Below are positions 42,896-54,010 of a stretch of 64,000 nucleotides of DNA, piece by piece. The translations under genes were made by a program, and so were the position numbers. Source of the DNA: Schistocerca nitens (lineage: Eukaryota > Arthropoda > Insecta > Orthoptera > Acrididae); the NCBI RefSeq assembly GCF_023898315.1, contig NC_064621.1, forward strand, positions 132,926,521 to 132,990,520, read 5' to 3'. How positions within the stretch are numbered: position 1 is the first letter of the stretch; each line of letters starts with the position of its first letter. The notes beneath the pieces are model-generated. The model saw only the letters and a list, made by a program, of their open reading frames with translations. It did no database searches and was not told the DNA's origin.

Positions 42896-43172
42896 GTGCG
42901 ACGATGCTGGTGCTGATTTTGTGTTTAGCATTTGATGATGCCACTATGGCTTCAGTAGATTAGGACATGGTTTTACAAAACAAATATCTTCATCTTATTT
43001 AAAGTGCATAAATGCTCACGTATGTTGGTAATACTTCACATCATGGTCTATTTTATTGTTTTAAGCTGTAGACAATCTGCTAGTTGTATTTTCCAATATT
43101 TTGCTGAAGATATGAAGATGGTCATTACTGACCGACCCCAGTAGTCTGAGGCCCTACAAGTTTGTCACAATA
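42505..43172. mobile_element. Long-TIR MITE (~180-bp inverted repeats)
   Basis: The left end (TCACAAAATTGTAAGTTCTC, then AGACTACCGG) and the inverted right end share about 180 bp, including CAACTAGCAGATTGTCTACA and ACAATAAAATAGACCAT. No transposase is encoded. The middle holds a TA microsatellite. The element interrupts the LINE reverse transcriptase. I cannot fix the target duplication or the family. Confidence 0.75.
42838..42895. repeat. (TA)n microsatellite
   Basis: A pure TA tract of about 58 bases inside the long-TIR MITE. The Ile-Tyr frames crossing it are artefacts. Confidence 0.97.
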
Positions 43173-43378
43173 GACATGAAATAAAAGAAATTTGCCGATG
43201 ACAGTGTAATTCTGTTAAAGGCAGAAAAGGACCTGAAACAGCACCTGAACGGAGTGACTATTGTCTTAGAAATAGTAGATTTATTGTTTATTTTGTTTGA
43301 CCAGATTATGGCCTTAATGCCCTGTCTTACCTCTGACCAGGGAAAAACATATCAAAGATATTGCAAAAACGTTCACGG

Positions 43379-43398
43379 GAATAATAATAATAACAATG

Positions 43399-43430
<32 letters not shown>

Positions 43431-43432
43431 TC
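43379..43432. repeat. (AAT)n microsatellite at LINE 5' end
   Basis: AAT/AAC repeats of about 54 bases end exactly where the R4/Dong-like LINE begins with CTCCCGTGGAGGCCCGGG. Confidence 0.95.
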
Positions 43433-46400
43433 CCGTGGAGGCCCGGGAAAAGAATAGGCCTCCGGTATGTTCTGCCAGTCGTAAAAGGCGACGAAAAGAA
43501 CAAACCACTAATTGGGCTAATCCCCCTTTTAGTGTGATGAGTTGGTTCAGGACAGAACTAAAGAAGCCTCGGACAAGCGCCGTCATGGTCGGGGACGACG
43601 CTTGAACCCTATGCCCGCCCACAATGGTAACGACACTGCTAGCCAACTGGAAAATTTAAATCCAAATAGAGGTGTTTTGCAGGATATGCTTCCTATAACC
43701 ACCCTAGAAGGAAAACAGAGGATGAGATGGTCAGATGAAGTTAATCGACACCTCATGTTCTGTTATTACCAAGCAACAAACCTAGTAACCAACACAACTG
43801 CATACAGATCACAAGTATACACAACATTTATTACCAGATACCCAGAATTAAAATTTTTAACAGAACAACGACTAGCTGATCAGATCCGTGTAATAATCAA
43901 AAATAACAGAATACCCCAGTCAGAATTAGAAAACATCAAACAACAAGTACAACAAATACTGGAACAAAATAATGTGCAAACAGAAGAAGAAGAAAATACA
44001 GTAATGGACTCAAACATCCCAGAGCAAACAAACAAAGAACAACACGCATCAATTAAACAATCAGAGGAAAACGAAATCTTAAGACAGCCACCAGAACAAG
44101 CACAAATAGAACACGAAGTGACACACATGTTAGATATAGAAGAAAAATTTCAGCTGACATATATAGAATACAAAGACACAAATACAGACATTAGACCATT
44201 CTTGCATAGACTGCCAAGTAACCCACAAGTCGAAACAACAATAAAAACTATCAACACAATCATACACAACAAAATAAATGAAAACACAACTATGGAAGAG
44301 TTACAACTACTGGTTTATATAGGAGCACTCACTACACTAAATATACACACTAGGCAGAGACCAGAACCAACCAACACACAGAAGAAACCCACAAAACTAG
44401 CATGGCAACACAGGCTACAGATCAAAATAGAAAAACTGAGAAAAGACATCGGACAGCTAACACAATTTATAAGAAATGAAATCTCGGAAAAAAAACGAAA
44501 AAGGTTAGGTAAAATCTCACAACAAGAAGCGACACAGAAATTACACGAAAAGAAGCAGAAATTACAAGCATTAGCCAAACGACTCAGAAGATACAAAAAA
44601 GTGAAAATAGAAGGAAACAAAACCAAACATTCAACACAAACCAAAAGAAATTTTACCAGACAATAGATAACACACACATTAAAATAGACAATCCACCAAA
44701 CATAGCAGACATGGAACACTTCTGGAGCAACAAATGGTCAAACCCGGTACAACATAACAGGCATGCACGGTGGATACAAGCAGAAACAGACACATACAAG
44801 ATGATACCACAAATGCCTGGAGTGATAATTTTGCAACATGAAGTCACCCAAGCAATTAATTCTACTCACAATTGGAAAGCCCCTGGAAAAGATAAAATAG
44901 CAAATTTCTGGCTAAAGAAGTTCACCTCAACACATTCACATCTAACTAAATTATTTAACAGTTACATTGCAGACCCATACACATTCCCTGATACACTTAC
45001 ACATGGAATAACTTATCTGCAACCTAAAGATCAAGCAGACACAGCAAACCCAGCTAAGTATCGCCCCATAACATGCCTACCAACAATATAGAAAATATTA
45101 ACTTCAGTCATTACACAAAAATTAATGACACATACAACACAGAACAAAATTATAAATGAAGAACAAAAAGGCTGTTGCAAAGGAGCACGAGGATGTAAAG
45201 AGCAACTGATAATAGATGCAGAGGTGACATATCAAGCTAAAACTAAACAAAGGTCGCTACACTACGCATACATTGATTACCAAAAAGCTTTTGATAGTGT
45301 ACCCCACTCAAGGTTACTACAAATATTGGAAATATACAAAGTAGATCGTAAATTGATACAGTTCCTAAACATAGTAATGAGAAATTGGAAAACCACACTT
45401 AATATCCAAACAATATGACATCACAGCCAATACAGATTAAGCATGGAATATACCGAGGAGACTCATTAAGTCCTTTCTGGTTCTGCCTTGCTCTGAACCC
45501 ACTATCCAACATGCTAAATAATACAAATTATGGATACAATATTACTGGAACATACCCACACAAAATCACACATTTGCTATACATGGATGATCTAAAACTA
45601 CTCGCAGCAACAAATCAACAACTCAACCAATTACTAAAGATAACAGAACTATTCAGCAATGATATAAATATGGCTTTTGGAACAGACAAATGTAAGAAAA
45701 ATAGCATAGTCAAGGTAAAACACACTAAACAAGAAGATTACATATTGGATAACCACAGTGACTGCATAGAAGCGATGGAAAAAACAGATGCCTATAAATA
45801 TCTAGGATACAGACAAAAAATAGGAATAGATAATACAAATATTAAAGAAGAACTAAAAGAAAAATATAGACAAAGACTAACAAAAATACTGAAAACAGAA
45901 TTGACAGCAAGAAACAAGACAAAAGCTATAAATACCTATGCTATACCAATATTGACCTACTCATTTGGAGTAGTGAAATGGAGTAACACAGACCTAGAAG
46001 CACTCAATACACTTACACGATCACAATGCCACAAATATAGAATACATCACATACATTCAGCAACAGAAAGATTCACATTAAGCAGAAAGGAAGGAGGAAG
46101 GGGATTTATCGACATAAAACACCTACATTATGGACAGGTAGACAATTTAAGAAAATTCTTTCTAGAATGAGCAGAAACTAGCAAAATACACAAAGCAATC
46201 ACTCATAAAATGCATCGGCTACACCACTGCAATTTCATAACCACTTCTACAGCCCTTTAGATCACATAACATCAACAGATACGAAGAAAGTAAATTGGAA
46301 AAAGAAAACACTTCATGGCAAGCACCCGTATCATCTAACACAGCCACACATCGATCAAGACGCATCCAACACATGGCTAAGAAAAGGCAATATATACAGT

Positions 46401-47170
46401 GAGACGGAAGGATTCATGATTGCAATACAGGATCAAACAATAAACACCAGGTATTACAGCAAGCATATTATTAAAGATCCCAATACCACAACAGATAAAT
46501 GCAGACTTTGCAAACAACAAATAGAAACAGTAGATCACATCACAAGCGGATGTACAATACTAGCAAATACAGAATACCCCAGAAGACATGACAATGTTGC
46601 AAAAATAATTCATCAACAGCTTGCCTTACAACATAAACTTATAAAACAACACGTTCCTACATACAAGTATGCACCATAAAATGTACTGGAGAATGATGAA
46701 TACATATTATACTGGAACAGAACCATTATAACAGATAAAACAACGCCACATAACAAACCTGACATCATACTCACCAATAAAAAGAAGAAATTAACACAAC
46801 TAATCGAAATATCCATACCCAATACAACAAATATACAAAAGAAAACAGGAGAAAAAATTGAAAAATACATCCAACTGGCTGAGGAAGTCAAGGACATGTG
46901 GCATCAGGATAAAGTTGACATTATACCAATTATACTATCAACTACAGGAGTCATACCACACAATATCCACCAGTACATCAACGCAATACAGCTACATCCA
47001 AACATATATATACAACTACAGAAATCCGTAATTATTGATACATGTTCAATTACCCGAAAGTTCCTAAACGCAATGTAACATATACCGTACAGTTAAAAGG
47101 AAGTCACGCTTGATCAAGGTCCGCGTCACTTTCATTTCGAACCAGACCTAAGGTCTGAGAAAGGGAAGAA
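43433..47170 (+). mobile_element. R4/Dong-like LINE, near full length, defective
   Basis: About 3.7 kb of LINE lies between an AAT tract on the left (43379..43432) and another on the right (47169..47183). It has a 5' leader (GGCCCGGGAAAAGAATAGG), one long coding region without a separate ORF1, and a short 3' untranslated region with GACCTAAGGTCTGAGAAAGG. A single ORF, a C-terminal endonuclease and insertion at TAA/AAT repeats are traits of the R4/Dong branch of the R2 group. The coding frame changes at least three times. Confidence 0.85.
43611..47078 (+). pseudogene. R4/Dong-like LINE polyprotein, frameshifted
   Basis: The N-terminal part starts MPAHNGNDTASQLENLNPNR and has a Myb-like RMRWSDEVNRHLMFCYYQAT, then Gln/Glu/Lys-rich sequence with coiled-coil character to 44666. 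The frame shifts at an A-run near 44597. Reverse transcriptase follows: WKAPGKDKIANFWLKKFT, KYRPITCLPTI, YIDYQKAFDSVPHSRLLQIL, GIYRGDSLSPFWFCLALNPL and the catalytic YMDD at 45580..45591 (FADD is usual in LINEs). The C-terminus has a Cys-Cys-His-Cys knuckle (CRLCKQQIETVDHITSGC) and KPDIILTNKKKKLTQLIEIS, a restriction-like endonuclease (PD-(D/E)xK) motif. In-frame stops lie near 45089 and 46677; further frame changes fall near 45410 and between 46170 and 46410. Confidence 0.85.
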
Positions 47171-47183
47171 ATAATAATAATAA
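47169..47183. repeat. (AAT)n tract at LINE 3' end
   Basis: A short ATA-type repeat directly follows the LINE 3' end, and further AAT triplets occur to 47211. Together with the left tract it brackets the element. Confidence 0.85.
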
Positions 47184-48058
47184 CAGAATCTGACATTAAT
47201 AATAATAATCATCATGACAGTAAAGGGCGTTAAGAAGGATATAGATTAGAATAGTACAGTTGAATCCATGTTTAGTATTACAGAGGCGGAAGGAGTAAAG
47301 AAAAAGCAGAATACTGAATTGACATTGAAAGTGGTTGTTAAGAAAAAATACATTTCAAATAAAGAACTTTGTTGGTATTGGGAAGGGAAAGGTTGTGAGG
47401 GAAGGGGGATTGGCGAGAATCCACTCCAACAAGTATATTGGAGAGATGACTACTGTAATAGAAGGTGGGCCATTTGCTGTGTTTTGAAGTTTGGAAGGAA
47501 TTTAATTTCTCTGATGTTTTGAGGGAGATTGTTTCTAAGTAGAGTTCTTGATAGTGACAATAAGTTGGAGAACATGGCTGTGTTATGTGACGGTACAGAC
47601 AGGGTTTCACTTTGTTGAGAACGGGTGTTTCTGCTGCGCTGTTCAGACAGTAGTTGAACATAAATAACAAGAAGTGCGTTGATTAAGAAGACAATAGAGC
47701 AAACGCAGAGTATGATGGTCTTCCCACGTATCGACATGTAACCATGATAACTGTTCGTAGTCAGGAGTGATATGGCCGAAATAGCGTACGTCACCTATGT
47801 ATCGCATAGAAGCGTTCGTCGCCAGTTCTAGTCTACTTGAGCTTTCGTATGAATGTCCTTGCAGAATAGCATTACCATAGTCGAATATGGGAGTATTAGT
47901 AACTCTACGAGCTTCTTTTTAAGTTCGAAAGGTAATACTCTTCTAACCCTAGGTCCTTAGCAGAAGGAATAAAAGTTATTTCTGTGCCGTTTAGGTTTAA
48001 AGATGGAAGAGACTCTCTGAACCGTATCGTAATAAGACTTTCGAGCGACTAACATTGC

Positions 48059-48207
48059 GCTACGGTCGCAGGTTCGAATCCTGCCTCGAGCATGGATGCG
48101 TGTGATGTCTTTAGGTTAGTTAGGTTTAAGTAGTTCTAAGTTCTATGGGACTGATTACCTCAGAAGTTAAGTCCCATAGTGCTCAGAGCCATTGGAACCA
48201 TTTTTTT
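48059..48207 (+). mobile_element. SINE-A, 5'-truncated, 12-bp TSD
   Basis: It begins inside the tRNA-like head at the GCAGGTTCGAATCCTGCC block and ends GAACCATTTTTTT. The duplication GACTAACATTGC is at 48047..48058 and 48208..48219. Confidence 0.92.
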
Positions 48208-48393
48208 GACTAACATTGCCTGTGTTTCAGGTGGATTAAGTTTAAAACCTATGCTCTCTCAGATAAGGCAAGTAAATCAGCATTTACATGCTCAATGGAT
48301 GCCCAACATACTGTCCGACTTGCATGTAGATATTACTGAAGGTTGTCAGCTTATAGATAATATATGCAAAGAGAGAGAATAGTTGATACATCA

Positions 48394-48951
48394 TTAACAT
48401 AATGAGAAAAATAATTGGGATAACGCTGATGCTTGTGGGCCACTGATGTTACATCTCTCTATCAGTTCCAATGACAGCACACTCTTTCCGGGATGCAAGT
48501 TATGAGTGGAACACTGTACAGCTTCGGAAGAAAAATTTTGACATGTGAGTTTATCAACTAGAATGTCAAAGTCAACATCTTTGCTGAAACCTAAAAAGTA
48601 CATAGTAGTCACCTGTTGTTTGACCATAGCCTGTTTCAGTTCAAAAGTCGCTTTTGTAACAGTGGTCACCGTTCTACGATTTTCCTGGAAACCCGACTGG
48701 TATTCATCTGTAAAGTAAGTTGATGTTAATTAATGGGTAAGTTGTTCGTGAACTTTGTATTCTAATGCCTTTGATGACGCTGGCAGAATGTTAATGGGTC
48801 TGTAGTCGGACGGTTGTTTGGGAGATTCCTTCTTAGAAAATGGTTTTATGAGACCCTGCTTCCAGTCTATTAGAAAGATGCTGGAGCTCAGAGAATGCTT
48901 AAAAATGTGTCCTATTTTGGGCAGTACTGGACTGGTGAGAAAGTTAATCAT
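48394..48951 (-). pseudogene. LINE reverse transcriptase fingers/palm fragment
   Basis: Two consecutive minus-strand frames carry the WKQ..IKPFSKKESPKQPSDY block and the FSKDVDFDILVDKL block, the degraded counterpart of FSKAFDxVDFDIL. The catalytic region that should follow (PQGSVLGP and YADD) is reduced to SGPQASALSQLFFSL near 48400. The SINE-A insertion and later decay end the readable frame. Confidence 0.7.
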
Positions 48952-49630
48952 TTACATTTTTAGATTATCGTGTCCTGCAGGTGTCGAAGGAATTCGTGCA
49001 ACGGAGTTCCTGACCGTGTTTTGGGCTTGCCAGCTGCAGAAAATTTATAATTTGTGGCAACAATTGACACCTCAGGGGACTATATGGCTAACGCACTTGT
49101 GTGTTCGCCAAGCAAAAATGCTGACATGACGAAATACTCATTTACATCCTCAATAAGAACTAGGGCTCCAGTTGCAGATTTAGGTTTGCCTGTTACTAGA
49201 CCTCGTAGATATTTCCACAGGAGGATGGTCTGCGAAGGTCCTGTGCTGGCGTTGGGACATACTTAACAAGTTGAATAACTCGGTTACGTAATTCCTCGTA
49301 GGTGAGATGGTTATCTGGGATCGGGTGCCATTTGTGTGTCCTTTGTGCTGTGTCTCTGACACTGGAAAGGTGCTTGAGTTGGTCTGTAATTCACTGTGCA
49401 GAATTTCTCATAGCTCTTACAATTCTTACAGGAGCCTGTTTATCGTATAAATTATTGAGGCTCTCAGTGATCTCAGATGCTTACTTATTTAAGTCGAATT
49501 TATTACCTGACGTTTTGTGCCAAGATATATCGCAGGATTCAGCTGCAAGGTCAGATACATTCATGTGATTAAAGTCTCTAAAAGTCGCTACTTGCGATTT
49601 ATTCTCTTGGCAGTACAAGTGGGTCATATA

Positions 49631-50897
49631 CAGGGTGAGTCACCTAACGTTACCGCTGGATATATTTCGTAAACCACATCAAATACTGACGAATCGATTC
49701 CACAGACCAAACGTAAGGAGAGGGGCTAGTGTAATTGTTTAATACAAACCATACAAAAATGCACGGAAGTATGTTTTTTAAAACAAACCTACGTTTTTTT
49801 AAATGGAACCACGTTAGTTTTGTTAACACATCTGAACATATAAACAAATACGTAATCAGTGCCGTTTGTTGCATTGTAAAATGTTAATTACATCCGGAGA
49901 TATTGTAGCCTAAAGTTGACGCTTGAGTACCACTCCTCCGCTGTTCGATCGTGTGTATCGGAGAGCAATGCAACATACATCGCGTTTCTACAGAATGATC
50001 TGCCAACGTTGCTCGAAAATGTCCCACTGGAAACGCGTCGACGTATGTGGTATCAGCATGATGGTGCACCTGCACATTCCGCAATTAACACCAGGCTGAC
50101 CCTTGACAGGATGTTCGACGGGCGTTTCATAGGACGTGGAGGATGCATAAATTGGCCAGCCCGTTCTCCTGATCTTACACCTCTGGACTTCTTTCTGTGG
50201 GGTACGTTAAAGGAGAATGTGTACCGTGATGTGCCTACATCCCCAGAGGATATGAAACAACGTATTGTGGCAGCCAGCGGCGACATTACACCAGATGTAC
50301 TGTGGCGTGTACGACATTCATTACGCCAGAGATTGAAATTGTGTGCAGCAAATGATGGCCACCACATTGAACATCTATTGGCCTGACATGTCGGGACACA
50401 CTCTATTCCACTCCGAAATTGAAATTCGAAAACCACGTGTGTGCGTGTATCTCACCCCTCATGGTAATGTACATGTGCGTCAGTGAAAAAGACCAATAAA
50501 AAGCCATGTGGAAGTACCTAAGGTCCATCACCGTTCCCTTTGGATCCCTACGTACCTCGGTGCTCTCCGATACACACGATCGAACAGCGGAGGAGTGGTA
50601 CTCAAGCGTCAACTTTAGGTTACAATATCTCCGAATGTAATTAACATTTTACAATGCAACAAACGGCACTGATTACGTATTTGTTTATATGTTCAGATGT
50701 GCTAACAAAACTAACGTGGTTCCATTTAAAAAAACGTATGTTTGTGTTAAAAAACATACTTCCGTGCATTTTTGTATGGTTTGTATTAAACAATTACACT
50801 AGCCCCTCTCCTTACGTTTGGTCTGTGGAATCGGTTCGTCAGTATTTGATGTGGTTTACGAAATATATCCAGCGGTAACGTTATGTGACTCACCCTG
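49631..50897. mobile_element. DD41D-type transposon with 336-bp TIRs
   Basis: The ends are next to TA (49629..49630 and 50898..50899) and start CAGGGTGAGTCACCTAACG. Inverted repeats run 49631..49966 and 50562..50897, 336 bp each with only a few differences. The middle 595 bp hold the 3' part of a transposase gene in plus orientation and then a leader-like segment in minus orientation. The element is non-autonomous. Confidence 0.93.
49967..50386 (+). pseudogene. DD41D transposase, C-terminal part only
   Basis: The frame reads ATYIAFLQNDLPTLLENVPL, then RMWYQHDGAPAHSAINTRLT (second Asp), WPARSPDLTPLDFFLWGTLK (third Asp) and SGDITPDVLWRVRHSLRQRL, ending in TGA after EHLLA. I count 41 residues between the two aspartates. 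The first aspartate and the DNA-binding domain are missing; the frame enters directly from the left inverted repeat. Confidence 0.87.
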
Positions 50898-50899
50898 TA

Positions 50900-51029
50900 T
50901 GTTACATTAAGAGTGGACAAAGCAGGTGCAGAGACCTCATTCGTGCGATTTACTATATCTGCAGATTTGTTTGTGAAAATATCGATAAACGTATGAGTAT
51001 CTGCAATATGATGAGTAGGCCCAAGTTGA
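50900..51029. other. Short unassigned stretch
   Basis: The region between the transposon and the LINE fragment; the LINE may begin within it. Confidence 0.35.
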
Positions 51030-51712
51030 ATCAGTAGAAGGTTTGAACATGAAAAGTTATAAGGTGAGTATCAACAAAAGGAAAACAAGGGTAATCGAAT
51101 GTGGTTGAATTAAATAAAGCGGTGCTGAGGGAATTAGATTAGGAAATGAGACAGTAAAAGTAGTATATGACTCTTACTATTTGGCCACAAAAACCCTGAT
51201 GATGACCAAAGCAGAGAAGATGAAATGCAGTCTGTATATAACAATGAAAGCACTTATAAAAAAGAGGAATTTTCTTAACGTGGAATGTAAGACCTAGGAA
51301 GTCTTTTCTGAAGGTATTAGAGTGGCGTGTAATCTTGTATGGAAGTTAAAGATGGATGATAACGTAGTTCAAAGGTAACAATAGAAGTTTTTAAAGGAGG
51401 TTCTACACAAGAATGATGAAGAATAGATGTGCATAAGGTAATGAATCGAATTAGGGAGCAAATAAATTTACGGGACAATTTGGCTAAATGCAGGGATCGG
51501 GTGACACAACGCATTCTGAGGCTTGTTGTTTTGGTATTTTAGGAAAGTGTGGGTGAGAAAATTGTCGAGGGAGACGAAGGGATGAATATAGTAAGAAAGT
51601 TCAGACAGATGCAGGTTCCAAAGTTATTCGGAGACAAAGAAAACTAGCATGCAATGCTGCATGACACCAGGTCTTCAGACTAAACGCCACAACAACAACA
51701 AATAAACTTCCC
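51030..51712 (+). mobile_element. LINE 3' fragment ending in (CAA)n
   Basis: The plus strand carries the 3' coding end of the LINE family that also supplies the FADD block at 43.19 kb. Text such as GAGGGAATTAGATTAGGAAA, INEIREKINLRDNLAKCRD-type coding near 51440 and GAGACGAAGGGATGAATATA is degraded. It ends in ACAACAACAACAA at 51698 to 51710. Confidence 0.7.
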
Positions 51713-52124
51713 ACTTTCAATATACCAAAGTAGAGAATGAGTTATGCTTTCGAAGTGCAGGGTGAGATGCAGGGACACAACCTTTCTCCCTGTTTTACCT
51801 GTATACCAAGGAGCATTGAAGAAAATAACAGAGAAGTTCAAAAATAGGTTCAAAATTCAAAGTGAAAAGTGTGAGGTGTCATGACTGTGGTTGTAGTAGT
51901 GCATGCCCTTGAGATACGAAATTAGTGTTCCTGTGATCGGAAAAAGGAGTGAAGCTCCCTATGTAATCATGCAGATTTACTTTTAAGGAGTAATGGAACA
52001 AGTTGCGCAGTGGATAACGTATTACTAAATCTGAATTTAATATAGGTAGGTCCATCTTCAAAATTTAATAATCATGCGTGAAATACACAAATCAACCACC
52101 ATTCGGCACCACATATTAGTTTGG
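51713..52124. other. Unassigned stretch
   Basis: No gene or repeat is recognised. Confidence 0.35.
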
Positions 52125-52137
52125 AGTGGCATCTATC

Positions 52138-52307
52138 AAATGGTTCAAATGGCTCTGAGCACTATGGTACTAAACTTCTCAGGTCATTAGTCCCCTAGAA
52201 CTTAGAACTAGTTAAACCTAACTAACCTAAGGACATCACACACATCCATGCCCGAGGCAGGATTCGAACCTGCGACCGTAGCGGTCTCGCGGTTCCAGAC
52301 TGCAGCC
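52138..52307 (-). mobile_element. SINE-A, truncated head, 13-bp TSD
   Basis: The antisense copy runs from AAATGGTTCAAATGGCTCTG to the truncated head at GTTCCAGACTGCAGCC. The duplication AGTGGCATCTATC is at 52125..52137 and 52308..52320. Confidence 0.92.
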
Positions 52308-52320
52308 AGTGGCATCTATC

Positions 52321-52938
52321 TATTGAATGTCTATGAATCTACACTTGTAAGCAATACTATTTATTTCCCTTAATGTGCATTCAGGTGAGAAAAGCTGGAT
52401 CAAGATGACAAAGAATGCAAAGTTAAAGAAACAATATTGTTTAACTCCGATCTTGTACCATTTTTGGGATAGCATAATGAATATTGACAATGATAAAGCG
52501 AAAAGCATATCAGAAAGCGCTACTGAAAAATGAAAGATGCAAAGTGCGTTTTGCAAATAAAACAACTAACTGCTGTCATCAGCTACAGAAACGACTAACA
52601 CCCTTGAGTTAGCAAATCACACCCGGGAAAAGCATTGCTGCCTGAATCTCACGAAATAGCTTTCAGTACTCGTGATTTCATGTGTGGTGGCTATGTGCGG
52701 CGGTTAACAGAGTTCCAGAGCCATCTTCATATGCGCAGATAGATAAGCATCAGCAAGCCCATCGTTTTTTGAAGGAGATGGCAGAGAAAAGTTTTGGAAA
52801 AGCTCCAAGTCACCCACCAATGACGGGAATGATTCCGAGCGCAATAAAATCTCCAGTCAAGTTTTTCCAAGATTGCAACTACCACTCCAATGATTTTGAA
52901 AGATCGTCTTTAAGAAAGAGATTTTTGCTTTTTTAAGA
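52321..52938. other. Unassigned stretch
   Basis: No gene is recognised. A plus frame at 52682..52936 (84 codons) is protein-like but matches nothing I know. Confidence 0.35.
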
Positions 52939-52951
52939 TGCAAGTGCAGAA

Positions 52952-53256
52952 ATGGCAACGGCCTTGCCGCAGTGGATACACCGGTTCCTGTGAGATCACC
53001 GAAGTTAAGCGCTGTCGGGCGTGGCCGGCACTTCGATGCGTGACCATCCGGGCCGCCATTTTTCGGGGTTCACTCAGCCTCGTGATGCCAACTGAGGAGC
53101 TACTCGACCGAATAGTAGCGGCTCCGGTCAAAGAAAACCATCATACCGACCGGGAGAGTGATGTGCTAACCACACGCCCCTCCTATCCGCATCTTCAATG
53201 AGGATGACACGGCGGTCGGATGGCCCCGATGGGACACTTGTGCCCTGAAGACGGAG
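52952..53256 (+). mobile_element. 5S-rRNA-derived SINE, 13-bp TSD
   Basis: Bases about 52965 to 53058 resemble 5S rRNA: GGATACACCGGTTCCTGTGA, GATCACCGAAGTTAAGCGCT and the C-box-like CGATGCGTGACCATCC. These correspond to the internal A box, intermediate element and C box of a 5S gene promoter. The body that follows (TTTTTCGGGGTTCACTCAGC and onward) is unrelated to 5S. The whole is flanked by TGCAAGTGCAGAA at 52939..52951 and 53257..53269. This is a SINE3-class retroposon, not a 5S gene. Confidence 0.92.
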
Positions 53257-53269
53257 TGCAAGTGCAGAA

Positions 53270-53812
53270 GCTAACCGTCTTGCTAGACACGTTCCAAAGC
53301 AGGCGTTGAGACTTACAGTTCCAGGAACACTTATGAGCAGCCCTATGCGCCAACTCCTGTCATATTAAAATGGCTAGGCCCAGGCCGGAAGAAACTGTGA
53401 GCGAGGAGGTAGCTTCATCCCTGAAGCTCAGTTTAAACTACACATTAATGGCCATGCCGAAGTTCAGTTGCTTCCTTTCCTCAGTTGTCTCTCTACTAGG
53501 CTATTGTGCCTAATAAACGGAAAAATATAACATCTCACCAACAGAAGTGGAACAGACTGAGCAGAGGCAATATGTGGAGTTACACATTCATTTTGCAAGT
53601 AGTGATACAAATTATGGAAAGAACATCTCAGTTACCTATTCATTATATTAATAAACGTGAGGAGTACTATGAGAGAACAAAGTCATGAATAAAAATATGG
53701 AGGGCGGCGTCACGTGAATGGTTAAGCCACCCTACAAATGGTTTGAAAGGATTCTTTGATAATACTTATGTCTTGGTGACTGTAAGGAGGAAAGTGAGGG
53801 CCTGTTGAACGG
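53270..53812. other. Unassigned stretch
   Basis: No gene or repeat is recognised. Confidence 0.35.
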
Positions 53813-53825
53813 GATAAACTGTCTG

Positions 53826-54010
53826 GCTCTGAGCACTATGGGACTCAACTGCTGTGGTCATCAGTCCCCTAGAACTTAGGACTACTTAAACCTAACTAAC
53901 CTAAGGACATCACGCACATCCATGCCCGAGGCAGGATTCGAACCTGCGACCGCAGCAGTCACACGGTTCCGGACTGCGCGCCTAGAACCGCGAGACCACC
54001 GCGGCCGGCT
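53826..54010 (-). mobile_element. SINE-A, full head, 13-bp TSD
   Basis: The antisense copy runs from GCTCTGAGCACTATGGGACT to GACCACCGCGGCCGGCT. The flanks GATAAACTGTCTG (53813..53825) and GATAAACAGTCTG (54011..54023) match with one difference. It lies just left of a Tc1 element. Confidence 0.9.

Larger units (their letters stand above)
41955..43310 (+). mobile_element. LINE RT fragment, split by long-TIR MITE
   Basis: Plus-strand text KAFDNVDRNTVFEILKVSGI (41988 onward) and a decayed VRQGCSLSP-like block near 42147 and 42325 belong to a LINE reverse transcriptase. After an insertion the catalytic block resumes as FADDSVILLKAEKDLKQHLN at about 43188. The same family provides the 3' fragment at 51030 to 51712. 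The region in between (about 42505 to 43172) is a separate element. A 180-bp tandem duplication lies in the first half. Confidence 0.75.
47330..49560 (-). mobile_element. CR1/Jockey-type LINE, minus strand, decayed
   Basis: Read on the minus strand, reverse-transcriptase blocks appear in order: HSLSSSIFLIDWKQGLIKPF and PKQPSDYRPINILPASSKAL (48951..48730); then AMVKQQVTTMYFLGFSKDVD, FDILVDKLTCQNFSSEAVQ (48669..48394); then ITPDYEQLSWLHVD-type text near 47760; and the C-terminus (NNLPQNIREIKFLPNFKT) near 47500. Frame changes are numerous and the catalytic Asp pair is not readable. A SINE-A is inserted at 48059..48207. Confidence 0.75.

Noticed and set aside
42732-42944. Membrane-like Ile-Tyr protein
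   Set aside because: It is translation of a TA microsatellite.
52965-53058. 5S rRNA gene
   Set aside because: The similarity covers only part of 5S, the C box is mutated, and the segment is joined to a SINE body within a 13-bp target duplication.
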